A stretch of DNA of 64,000 nt, from NCBI RefSeq assembly GCF_964199755.1, contig NC_133903.1, positions 8,015,001 to 8,079,000 on the forward strand, read 5' to 3'. Positions 1 through 9,800 of the stretch are shown here, in pieces. The number at the start of each line of letters is the position of its first letter. Positions within the stretch are counted from its first letter, which is position 1. Both the position numbers and the translations under genes were made by a program. The notes beneath the pieces are model-generated. The model was not told where the DNA came from and ran no database searches. It was given only the letters and a program-made list of their open reading frames with translations. The stretch is from Larus michahellis (Eukaryota > Chordata > Aves > Charadriiformes > Laridae).

Positions 1-400
1 ACGGAAGTAACTTAAAGCTACAAAAATAGTCTTGATGCCAACAGGTGTGCAGCGAACACCAAGTCATAATGCTGTTCTCCTTTTTGAATGACTTTCAGAA
101 CATAACCCAGCTCCCTCTGAAAGCCACGGGGTATTTCCTTGCCTCCCTAGGAGGTTCTGATTTTGTTTTTAAAGTTATAATTGTGGGTAACTTTCTTACA
201 TGCTGCAACAGCAAGCTAATTGTTATGACGTGAGCGTTTCTGTAGAGTGTGGTAAATATCATCTAATAGGCATGTCAGACCTTTTGTGTAAGAGGAATTT
301 GTCTGAGTAAAGATCCGGCAGCATTCCCAGGCACTGAGGATCTGGTCACACATCCTCCTCTGGGTGCAGCTGTCTGGCAGCTGCCCAGATTGCCCAAATT

Positions 401-512
401 CATAGAATCATAGAATTGCCTAGGTTGGAAGGGACCTTTCAGATCACCGAGTCCAACCATCAACCCAACACTGACAAAACCCATCACTAAACCATATTGC
501 TAAGGACTATGT
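401..512 (-). mobile_element. CR1 LINE 3'-end fragment (antisense)
   Basis: On the + strand it begins with a doubled CATAGAAT motif followed by TTGGAAGGGACCTTTCAGAT and GTCCAACC, the reverse complement of the conserved CR1 3' terminus. The stretch that follows, an alternating AACACTGACAAAACC-type tract, is typical of one avian CR1 subfamily. It is heavily 5'-truncated and carries no ORF. Confidence 0.85.
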
Positions 513-950
513 CTGCCAAATTGCCCAGATTGCCGTCTATAACTGCTCTCGCCACCCTTCTGCCACAGGTTACTCCTCAGATCTCCCACCTCGGCTGCTC
601 GTGGGAGCATCCCTTATCCTGCCTGACTGCAAATGATCAGCGTTAGCTTGAACGGCCCGAGCTGCAGATCATCACCAAGTCAGGTCATTTGGGCTGAAAT
701 GCTTGAGGGAGCCACCAAGCAGGTTCTGCTGGGCTCTGGAGGGGAATTAACCTTGGGGAGGGCAGGGCTGGGCTGCGCTGTGGAGAGCTGGGAGGTGTAA
801 AGACATCGGCCACCTCGGACGCATTATCTCTCGGTTGTGTGAGATGACCCTAAGGGTTCAGATATCAGACATTTCCTAGCCTAAAGTTTTAGATGTGTTT
901 TTTTCCAAGCCCATTAGTCTTCACTGTTTTTACTTTAAAAATATACTTAT

Positions 951-1052
951 CATAGAATCATAGAGTAGTTTAGGTTGGAAGGGACCTTAAAGACCTTGTT
1001 CCAACCCTTTGCCATGGGCAGGGACACCCCTCGCTAGACCAGGTTGCTCAAA
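951..1052 (-). mobile_element. CR1 LINE 3'-end fragment (antisense)
   Basis: Starts with CATAGAATCATAGAGTAG and continues with GGTTGGAAGGGACCTTAAAG and a CCATGGGCAGGGACACC tract, all standard CR1 3'-end landmarks in reverse orientation. Only about 100 bp remain. It differs from the copy at 401-512 beyond the first 40 bp, so it belongs to another CR1 subfamily. Confidence 0.85.
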
Positions 1053-2274
1053 CTTGTCTTTGGATTGATTTACTTGAGGTAGTGCAGCGCCAGCTGATAT
1101 TCAGAAGCTTTTCTCCGTAAAAACTTGCGGCCAGAGGATTAGAAAATAAATATTTTTAAAGTGAAAGATTGTATTTTGTAAGTTTGAATAAATGGATTGG
1201 ACGTGCAACCAGTACATAACTTTGAACAGCTGGGGGTTTAATCATGACACTAATAAAAATATGAAATCTACGAGAAAGTGACTAATATTAGTTGTATAAT
1301 TTAATTTTCTGCAGTATATTAGTGGGCAAATAACTTGTAAAGGAAAAATGAGGATTCATATAGAAATGTACATGGTATAAATTGCTTGATCTCATAAAAG
1401 ACTTAGATGCCTGGGAAGAAAGTGAAGTGTGCATCATAGATTTGTGGAAATAACAAATAGCTCCTTTACTAAAAAGCAACAATCTGCATAATGAAACATT
1501 AATAGATATTTTAAGTTGCAGTCATTGCCTGCATAATGAAAACTGTAAGGCGATAATGATTTTTCTGTCCTCATGCGGTTTATTTTGCTGTTTACACACA
1601 GCATTTAATTTCCTTATTCCTGCTCCTCAAGTTCTGTTCCCTGTTCTAATTAATTTCTTTCTCATTTCTAGTCCAGACTAACCATCCTTCCCTTTGAAAA
1701 CGAGAACAATATATAATCCTTTTGAAATCTGCCCTCAATTGTTTTTCCAGTCACCCTGTCAGACCTGTCTGTGACGTTAGGGTGATGCTCGGCTGCGTGT
1801 CAGTAGCGCAACTGCTTTGTAAATTCAGTCATTTGTGTTTTCGTGGGATGTTTTGAGATGCAGACATGAAGACACAGTAGCATTTTTATTTTTTTTTGCC
1901 ATTTCTGTCACCCGTGCCTGAGTGCCCAGGTCCGCCCTGCGCTGCTGGGTCCTCCCCCGCTTGGGTGCAGTTGTCCCTGCAGGACGGTGGCGTTGATGGT
2001 GCGGGGGTCAATCCTCTGATCAACTGGCTGGCACTGGGGGCCCTCACTCAACCGCTGCCTTGGTGTGGCCCCTTCCAAGGAGAAACAGAAACCTACCTGT
2101 GGGGTCATTTGTTCACTAATGTAGGAAATAAGGGAAACGCCATTGTTGTTCCCCTCTGACAAGGTGGGAGGTCAAAGCCCCCCAAAACTCGTGTGGTGCC
2201 AGGAGGGATGTCCCCTCCCTTCTCTGGCCCCCCACCGCATCTCCCCCAGGCTGTCTTGCCCTGGCTGGCTGCTG

Positions 2275-2720
2275 TCAGGAGGGGACACCGGGCGGTGACA
2301 GCCTGGGGGGTGACAGGATACCGGGTGGTGGTGGGCCCAGGGCTGTTGGGCCACCACAGGCCCAGGGGCTGATAGGAGGTGGCGCTGGGTGGTGAAGGCC
2401 CCAGGGGTGACAGGAGGGACACCACAGCCTAGGGGCTGGCAGGACACCAGGTGGTGACAGGCCGGGGGGGTGGCAGGAGGGATACCACACAGCTGGGGGT
2501 GTGACAGGACACCAAGCAGTGACAGCCTGGGGGGTGACAGGAGGGATACCAGGGGGTGACAGGCCGGAGGGGTGACAGGACATCAGGCGGTGATGGGCCC
2601 AGGGCTGTTGCGAGAGCCACCACAGGCCCGGGAGCGAACACCAAGCGACACTGGGTGGTGAAGGCCCACGTGGTGACAGGAGGGACACCACAGGCCCAGG
2701 GGTGGCAGGAAACCGGGGAG
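2275..2720. repeat. Degenerate G-rich minisatellite
   Basis: Imperfect repeats built on GGTGACAGGAGGGACACC-like words. A higher-order duplication is visible: a segment around TGGGCCCAGGGCTGTTG at about 2332 recurs at about 2594, a spacing near 262 bp. It merges into the regular 38-bp array that follows. The low stop-codon density creates long antisense frames rich in Pro and Ser that have no coding support. Confidence 0.75.
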
Positions 2721-3020
2721 TGACAGGCTGGGGGGGTGGCAGCAGGGACACGGTGCAGTGACAGGGCGGGGGGGTGGCAGCAGGGACACGGTGCAGTGAC
2801 GGGGCGGGGGGGGTGGCAGCAGGGACACGGTGCAGTGACAGGGCGGGGGGGTGGCAGCAGGGACGCGGTGCGGTGACAGGCTGGGGGGGTGGCAGCAGGG
2901 ACGCGGTGCGGTGACAGGGCGGGGGGGCGGCAGCAGGGACGCGGTGCGGTGACAGGCTGGGGGGGCGGCAGCAGGGACGCGGTGCGGTGACAGGCTGGGG
3001 GGGCGGCAGCAGGGTGACGC
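2721..3020. repeat. 38-bp tandem repeat (minisatellite), about 8 units
   Basis: The word TGACAGG or TGACGGG recurs at 2721, 2759, 2797, 2836, 2874, 2912, 2950 and 2988, giving a period of 38 bp (one unit is 39 because of an extra G). Each unit contains a run of seven or eight G followed by TGGCAGCAGGGAC or CGGCAGCAGGGAC. The last units carry more CpG (CGCGGTGCGG) than the first (CACGGTGCAG). It lies within 100 bp of the CpG-island promoter of RBBP6. Confidence 0.93.
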
Positions 3021-3087
3021 GGCCCGGTAACGTCTCACCCCTAGGGGACGCCCGCCGCGAGGACGGAGAAGGCGGGGCCACCCCGCC

Positions 3088-3093
3088 CACGTG
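3088..3093 (+). promoter_or_regulatory. E-box CACGTG in RBBP6 promoter
   Basis: Perfect CACGTG in the context CCCACGTGACG, a USF/MYC/MITF-type site. A second E-box follows 36 bp downstream. Confidence 0.5.
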
Positions 3094-3122
3094 ACGCGGG
3101 CCTTTTGTCGTACTGCTCTGGG

Positions 3123-3130
3123 TCACGTGA
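3123..3130 (+). promoter_or_regulatory. Palindromic E-box TCACGTGA
   Basis: The extended palindrome TCACGTGA in GGTCACGTGAGG fits the USF/TFEB (CLEAR-like) consensus better than a plain E-box. With the first E-box it forms a pair just upstream of the likely start region. Confidence 0.5.
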
Positions 3131-3160
3131 GGTGCGCGGTGTGCGCGCGCCGTGTGCCGT

Positions 3161-3172
3161 TGCGCCTGCGCA
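3161..3172 (+). promoter_or_regulatory. NRF1-like site
   Basis: TGCGCCTGCGCA is close to the NRF1 consensus GCGCATGCGC, common in TATA-less CpG-island promoters. It lies 31 bp after the second E-box. Confidence 0.5.
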
Positions 3173-3477
3173 CTGGGGCGCTCGCGGCGGCCCGTGCGGT
3201 TGGCGGCCGGGAAACCCCTCGGCGCAGGCTGAGGCAGGGGCGCCCGAGTCGCCATAGCCAGCGGTGGGGCTGCGGAGCGCTGCCTGCGGGAGAGGGAGCG
3301 GAGACCGAGCCGGGGCCGCGGGGAGGGGGCCTCTCCCCGTCGTCCGTCCGTCCGTCCGCCCGGGCTGCGAGGAGGAGCCGGGCGGGCGCCGCCACCGCGG
3401 CCCAGTTCGATCGCTGAGGGCCGCGGGCCGGAGTCTTGTCGCGGGGGCGGGGGCCGGGGCCTCGCAGCGCCGCCGCG

Positions 3478-3489
3478 ATGGAGTCCTGA
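3478..3489 (+). CDS. uORF 1 in RBBP6 5' UTR (3 codons)
   Basis: ATG GAG TCC TGA in the 5' leader. The start has G at -3 and G at +4, a strong initiation context. It ends well before the main ATG, so ribosomes would have to re-initiate or skip it. It counts only if transcription begins upstream of 3478. Confidence 0.45.
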   Translation: MES

Positions 3490-3532
3490 GGCCTCTGCCA
3501 GCTGAGTCTGCCTCAGGCCGCGGGGCCTGGCC

Positions 3533-3556
3533 ATGGCGGAGCGCCGCGGCCTCTGA
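3533..3556 (+). CDS. uORF 2 in RBBP6 5' UTR (7 codons)
   Basis: ATG GCG GAG ... CTC TGA, seven codons, starting in the context GGCCATGG (G at -3, G at +4). It stops 157 nt before the main start at 3714, whose own context has A at -3 but T at +4. The pair of uORFs suggests translational control of RBBP6, provided both are in the mature leader. Confidence 0.45.
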   Translation: MAERRGL

Positions 3557-3713
3557 GCGCCGCCGGTCCGCTCGAGCTCAGCCCGCGCTGCCTGCCCCGG
3601 CCCCCTCGTTGGGCCCTTCCCCGCGCCGCCGCCGGCCCTAACCGGCAGGGAGGCCGCGGCGCCGTCCGCCGCGGTAGCCGCCGTTTCGGAGCAGACACCG
3701 CCTGACGCCGACC

Positions 3714-3879
3714 ATGTCGTGCGTCCATTACAAGTTCTCCTCTAAGCTGAACTATGATACGGTCACCTTCGACGGCCTCCACATCTCCCTCTGCGACCTC
3801 AAGCGCCAGATCATGGGCCGCGAGAAACTGAAGGCGGCCGACTGCGACCTGCAGATCACCAACGCCCAGACCAAAGAAG
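3714..3879 (+). CDS. RBBP6: RBBP6 coding exon 1 (DWNN, first part)
   Basis: Residues 1-55, the first two thirds of the ubiquitin-like DWNN domain, including the MSCVHYKFSSKLNYDTV start and the DLKRQIMGREKL helix. It ends after the first base of the Glu codon of TKE|E; donor GTGCGT at 3880. Confidence 0.97.
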
Positions 3880-6800
3880 GTGCGTGGAGGGCGGTGGGCG
3901 CGGGGCCTCGGGGACCGCCCGGCTGGCGGCGTCGCACAGGCCGCCCCGCCGCGGCCTGCTCTTTGTGGCTCGTCCCCACGTAGCGTGAGTCAGCCCGGGG
4001 CCCGTCCCGCCGGCGTGCGGGGGAACCGGGAGGGCAGGCGGCGCCGAGTGGGAAGGGAGAATACGATTCGGCCGCCATCGGTAGCTGTGACTTGTGTTGA
4101 GGGCCTCACAGAGCTGATTTTTTGTAGTTGCTGTTCTGACAACTACCTTCAGATCTGTGTTTTGGACGCGGAGCTAGGCGTAGAAGAGTACGTGGTTGAT
4201 GTGCGACATGCAGTGCTTACCAAAGTTTGGGTTTCCTGGAATTCTTCTACGTAAAATGTTAAGGAAGTGTGGGAGGATATCTTATAATAACAAACTTGCC
4301 AGATTTCTTTGAAATGTGGTGGAGAAAGCTGAAAGTGATAGAACAGGTGGCTAATTTGAAGGTGGTTTTGGTGACTTAATTTTGTCTTCGATTTGTTTTA
4401 CCCGCTTCATTGGAAAACTGGTTTTGTGCCCATTGCAGAAATTGCTCAGTAGCAACATTTTGGATCAAGAGTGTATCTGTGAGTTGTAATTTATGCAGAT
4501 CCTTTAAAGCCATCTTGCACATGAGCTTTCTCTGTATCGGAATTGTACTTTGGAATTTGTTGTTAATGTAACTTCTACCCGAAACACATTGTCGTTCAGA
4601 TGCTATTGAGCATCACTTTGTCATTCGTTTCTAACCTTTCTTTTTTTTTTTTTCTTGGTACTATGTGCTAACCATTTCAGGGCAATACTGCAGTTTTATG
4701 GCAGAACATTTGTAGTGAATATATGTAAGAAATGTTCTTAAACAAGTCATAATTTCTTTTAAATCTAATAAGTGGTGCTTGATTCTCAGGGATGATAGTA
4801 GTTTTGTATTAGTATGATATTTCAGTTTGATAATGTGCTATCTTTAAGTTTGAATGTGATTAAAGACTTTGGATGTGACTTTAAGAAACAAAAAGAATTG
4901 TAAAGTGTTTTCATTCCTTAATTATTTATTTCCTGTGGTTCTGTGACACTCTTACAACAGTCTTTTCTTTAAAATGTGTATTAGTGGTTCTTGTTTCATG
5001 TATTAAAACTTAAACAGAATAATACGTACGCAGTAGTAATGCTAACTTCAACCTTACCCTTTAAAGTAGTTGGACGTAAAGCTCACTATCTACAGGTATT
5101 TAAACTATTTTCAGGAGGATGTCTGTGAAGAGACTTATTGGTACAGTGTTAGGTGTCCTAGGGATGCCATTGGCCTGCGTGACATATATAGGTAGGGAAG
5201 TCTTGAATTTTTCTAGTAGTATCGAATAAAATTATCAAAAGCTTTTGAAAAATATTTCATTTGCTTTAAGGGCTTTGCTGCAGCAGGGTCTCTGAATTTT
5301 TGTCTTCAGCTTCACAAATGCTAGCAGGCTGAATAGCCAACTGGCTGATGTCACTACTGTAATAGTTAGGTATGTGTAAAACAAAGCCTTAAAACCAGAA
5401 TCTTGTATTGAAATAAACTGTGATGGAACCCATTTATTATCACGAGGGGAAAAAAAAAATGGTTTGAAATAGAACAAACGTGGATTGTATTGTAGCAGGT
5501 GAGGAACAGAAGGCAAAGTTTCTTGAAGAAAAAAATGATGCTCATAAATATATTACCCCGTAAAGTGTTACTCTAACATACATAATACAGGTTTTACAAA
5601 GTGTGTTGCTTTGTTTTCGTACATAATCAGAATCCAGTGAAGAAAAGGTATTTGCTTTGCTAAGTTACGTTAAATGTGGTGTTCCCTAAAGGTGAAGTTA
5701 AAGAAGGAATATCTTTCATTCTTCAAAGAGCATCACTCTTGTTTAACAGGGACAGGATCCTCCTCTAGGTAGATAGGGTTGCATTTTGACCTTTGTAAGA
5801 TGAGTATAAAATTTTAAATTATGTATTTGTGACACAGATGCTTACGAAAGTTTTCATAAGGGTGCTTTCCATGTGAAAACACAAAAGTCCCCCAGTGGTT
5901 TTCAGAACAAAGCTAGAGAATACATTTCAGTGCAATATATATGTATGCAAAATTTTTGGTTTATATAAATGTGAATTTCTTGTTTTATTAATCGGATGTA
6001 GATGCCTAAACTCACCTTCAGAAGATAAAGGAAAAAAGTAGACCAGGATATTCTGCCTAAATGGCATGTTTGGAATTCTTACATGTGGACATAAAGTAGT
6101 GTTTTTTTATGACTTTGTGCAGGAGTCTTGACTGAAAGTTAAAATGATCTTGGAAAGAACAAAGTGAAACTCGAGTGAAGATGGCCTACTTGCTCAGATT
6201 TTTCAGAGTATTCTGACCTTTTACTGTTCGGTAACTGTTAATTTTCATAATGAAAATCTAGTAATAGAAGCAGTGCTAATATAAGCTAAAAGTAAACAGG
6301 ATTTTAAATATCAGTGGGGGAAAAAAAAATGGTATGATGGACTGTTTTTAAGATGCTGGGATGGTTGGGACCTATTTTTAAAGGGAAGGGCATGTCCTCT
6401 TCTATGCTTACTATAGAGGCATGTTCTAGAAAGGCAGAATTCCCTTCAAAAAGCCTATACTTGAGAATGATGCATTTAAACTTGACTTCTTTAATTTGAT
6501 CTGAATTTCTTGACCTGTCCTTTGTAACAGATGTTCTCACAATATTGTGGAAGAACTGCAAACTCCAGAACTGAGGTTTCTTAAGTGCTCTTTCCTGCCC
6601 TGTAACGTTCTGACTCAAAACACTTGGAAAATGTGCTATTCTACTTATCAGGCAAAAGACAAAAAAATACAAAACGTGACTCTGAACTGGTTGAATAGTT
6701 TTAAGGAAGAATGTTGCTTTTATAAGGCTGTCTCTTGAACTCGGAACTTGCTTGAGTTCAGTGTTGCAGCATGCAGCTGACAGTTTTAGTAATGCCATGA

Positions 6801-9800
6801 TGTGATGTCTTCAAAACAAACTCATGCTAACTCAATGAAATCATTTGGCCTCACAGCTCATGTCTCTGCTGGAATGTCCTCCACACTGCAAACTTAGCAT
6901 TTTAGATAAGACATTTAAGCAACTTTTAAACCTTGCCCTTCACAGTACCATTTTGTGTTGTGGTGCTAGTATGGGGGATTATTGTGGTTATACTTCAGAG
7001 TGCAATTAGCTCTTGGGCTGCTGTGCAGCATTATTTTGTAGAGCTTTCAGAAAGGAGATGGAGTTCCTTGGTGGAGTTGAGGGTAAGCCATGTACCCATT
7101 CAAAAACTGTTATGTTATAGTGGAGCTCATGCACCGCCTTTCTGGGCGTCAGCTGCTTTGGCACACGCCAGCAGGTTTGGGACCTCTCAGGGGTGTGCTG
7201 TCAGCTAGTTAATGTCGCTTGGCCAGATGCTTGGGGCAGGCTCCGTTTGGTTCATTAACATGTTGTCTCCAGCATTGCTTTTGCTTTCCCAGTCACAGGC
7301 TGAAATGGCAGGCAGTGGCAATAAGACATTAAGGCATCGGGCAGTCTGTATAATCAGATTAATGAGTGAAAGCATGTTAGATTTTATTAACTCATCCTTT
7401 CCAAGCAATATAGGTGCTCTTTTGGAGCACAGTACTGTATAGTAATAATGCAAATGAATGTTCCATGAACCATTTGGCCTACTGAACTAGCTAATTCAAG
7501 AAATTGTGATGTACCAGTCATAGATGAGCTCACTGATACCAGTTTTGGTGGAAGCTCAAAATCCAGAATTAGTAGTCCAGTCTGTTAATCAGGATGTTTT
7601 GAGGCAGTGCTTTCAGTACCGGCTACATAGATGGTTTGTTTGTCACAAAGTGTGCAAGTGGTGTTGATTAGAACAGAGTTAAAAAAAAAAAATCACAATG
7701 AGAAAGCATATTTTTAAGCACTAGGGAGAAAATGTGTTCTTCGAGTTAGCCTGTTTTCTGGTAGAGACAGTCTGGCATGTTCGGAGTCGTTTTCACGTCT
7801 TACTCTGCAAATCCTTCCCCCGGTAGCATAATAGCTGTTTTGTAAGGCATCTAAGCCTAATAAAGGCCTTTATTTGTCATTTCACATATAGGCTTGCCTT
7901 CTGATGAATTCTGTTTTGATGAGCTGCTGTACTTTATCTTGGCGAAAATACTTTTCTCGCAAAACTCGGAGAGATGCTTTTGCAATGCTGCCAAATTCAA
8001 AATGGTGGATTAAAGCAGGCTGTAAAATAAAGAAGGAACTTTTTTCAGTAACTGGCTTATAGCATACATATGACACAAATTATTAAAACTAGGAGATTTT
8101 CAGAATTATACATTAATTTAAAAATGGTGGTTTTAAATCGTGCATTAAATGCAAAGCAGTATAAACTTTAGAGCATAACCTGAGCTGTTTGTACTTTTTT
8201 TGGATGAAGAAGGTTGTGGACACTAATGCAATTGTTGATTTAAGATTTCTAAATCACTATGAGGCAGCAGTCAGAGTAGCTATGGTTTAATTTGTCTGTC
8301 TCCATTCATTTCTTGAAGTACTTCTTTCCCTTGAGTCTTTCCAGCATACTGTTTTCTTGTAGACTAGATAGCAAGTTTTAGGCCGTTATGTCGCTTCTGC
8401 TCTTGAATTTAATACAACACACAAATCTTGGTTTGCTTTTGCAAGCTTTTTGTGTTAATTGAATCCTTATTTTTAATCACAGGTCAGATTGACAAAAGCC
8501 CATTAGACACTTACTGGCCATCGCAGGCAGTAAAACAAGTTGTGTGCTGTAATGGAGTAGGAATCAACAATGTTGTTACCTCCAGCTTTGTTGAACGTTT
8601 CTGTTGGAACTCTGCTTGGTCAAGTGTGAAAAGTAGCCTTGTTGGGCACGGTGTCACTGCTCGCTTTGCAGATGTTGACTCACATGGTGAGGCAGAGTGA
8701 CACTGCTTTACAGTCCTGGTAGTTGCCAAGTCTCTGCTAGGGAATGTTGCTGCCTGTGGGGAACAGTTCCAGCTTGGAGGTTGGTTTAGTCTGAGAGCTG
8801 TTAGACTAAGCTGGCATCTGCTAATCAAGCAAACAAAAATTTCCAGGGATTTCAGGAATAGCGCTCCATCTTTAATCCTTTCCTTTTTTTTTTTTAAAGT
8901 TAACTTTTTCGTCTACATTGTTTGACTTCACCTTTAATAAAACTTTGTCACCAAAATAAATTCAATTAATTAAGGTGAGGGGAAAATGACAGTATTAAAG
9001 CCAACTGGTATCAAGTCCCTTCACAGAATTAACTCAGAAATGTACTATGCTATATGTAAACACTCTTCCACAAATTCTTTGACATGGTGACCAAGCTAGT
9101 GGAATACTTTAAGTACCAAATCCAAATATGTGCTGTGATGTGTCCTATACAAATGAAGCCTTGAATTCACCAAGCTATTGACGCTCTTCAGTTGATCCAT
9201 TTAAATGTGTACTGATTGACTTTTAAGGTGAATTCTTTTTTATATGTCTGTTATTAGGTGTCTGGAGCTCTCTTCACTGTGCACTTAATAAGTGGCCTGA
9301 AAACAAGCATGTATATGTATATGTGTACCTGCAAGGATAGGCTATTCAGAAGGCAGATGTTAGTGCTTCTTTTCTAATAGTGAATTGTCACAAAATACTA
9401 AAAGAGGACTTTGCATCATACACCTGTTGTTCATGTTCAAATTGACCTTGCAGGCTTGCATAATTAGTGAATAAATGCATTGTTGCTGCCCTCATACATA
9501 CAGTCTTTCTAGGAGAGGTGCTGCCCTTGTAATGTTCTGCAGAACTACCACAATCCTCAGTTTGGCACAAGCATATCAAACTCCTGCCTCTTTGTGGAGA
9601 CACTGATGCTTATCCTCTATCTCTGAAATCTCGATCCGGTGATTTGTCATCTGGACCAGAAAGAATATTCTGTATAAGCAGGTAGAAACAGCTGGTTTGA
9701 GCTTCTAGAACTGCAGCTGGCGTGATTTCCCAGTTGTTTGTCTTGGTCTCAGTACTGCTTGCGGTCCTTCTCCATCTGAAAGTCCCAGTGCCGGCCCTTC

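Larger units (their letters stand above)
1..2274. other. 5' flanking intergenic DNA, no gene seen
   Basis: Mixed-composition DNA before the RBBP6 promoter. Only short open frames occur on either strand, none with recognisable protein character or a convincing splice context. Two antisense CR1 fragments, listed separately, are the only identifiable elements. Confidence 0.6.
3040..4080 (+). promoter_or_regulatory. RBBP6: CpG-island promoter and 5' UTR of RBBP6
   Basis: Very high GC and dense CpG begin just after the minisatellite and continue through exon 1 into the first 200 bp of intron 1. No TATA box is seen. Two CACGTG E-boxes and an NRF1-like site sit at 3088-3172, which makes a start of transcription somewhere between about 3180 and 3450 likely for this housekeeping-type gene. 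The exact start cannot be read from sequence, and no 5' UTR intron is evident. Confidence 0.75.

Noticed and set aside
2275-3534. Antisense 419-codon open frame across the minisatellite and promoter
   Set aside because: It is made of Pro/Ser/His repeats that mirror the 38-bp DNA repeat, and it covers the CpG-island promoter of RBBP6. Lack of stops in G-rich tandem DNA explains it.
6304-6798. 164-codon antisense frame in RBBP6 intron 1
   Set aside because: Sequence has no protein-family character, no upstream acceptor or poly(A) arrangement, and another frame is open on the other strand. Considered chance.
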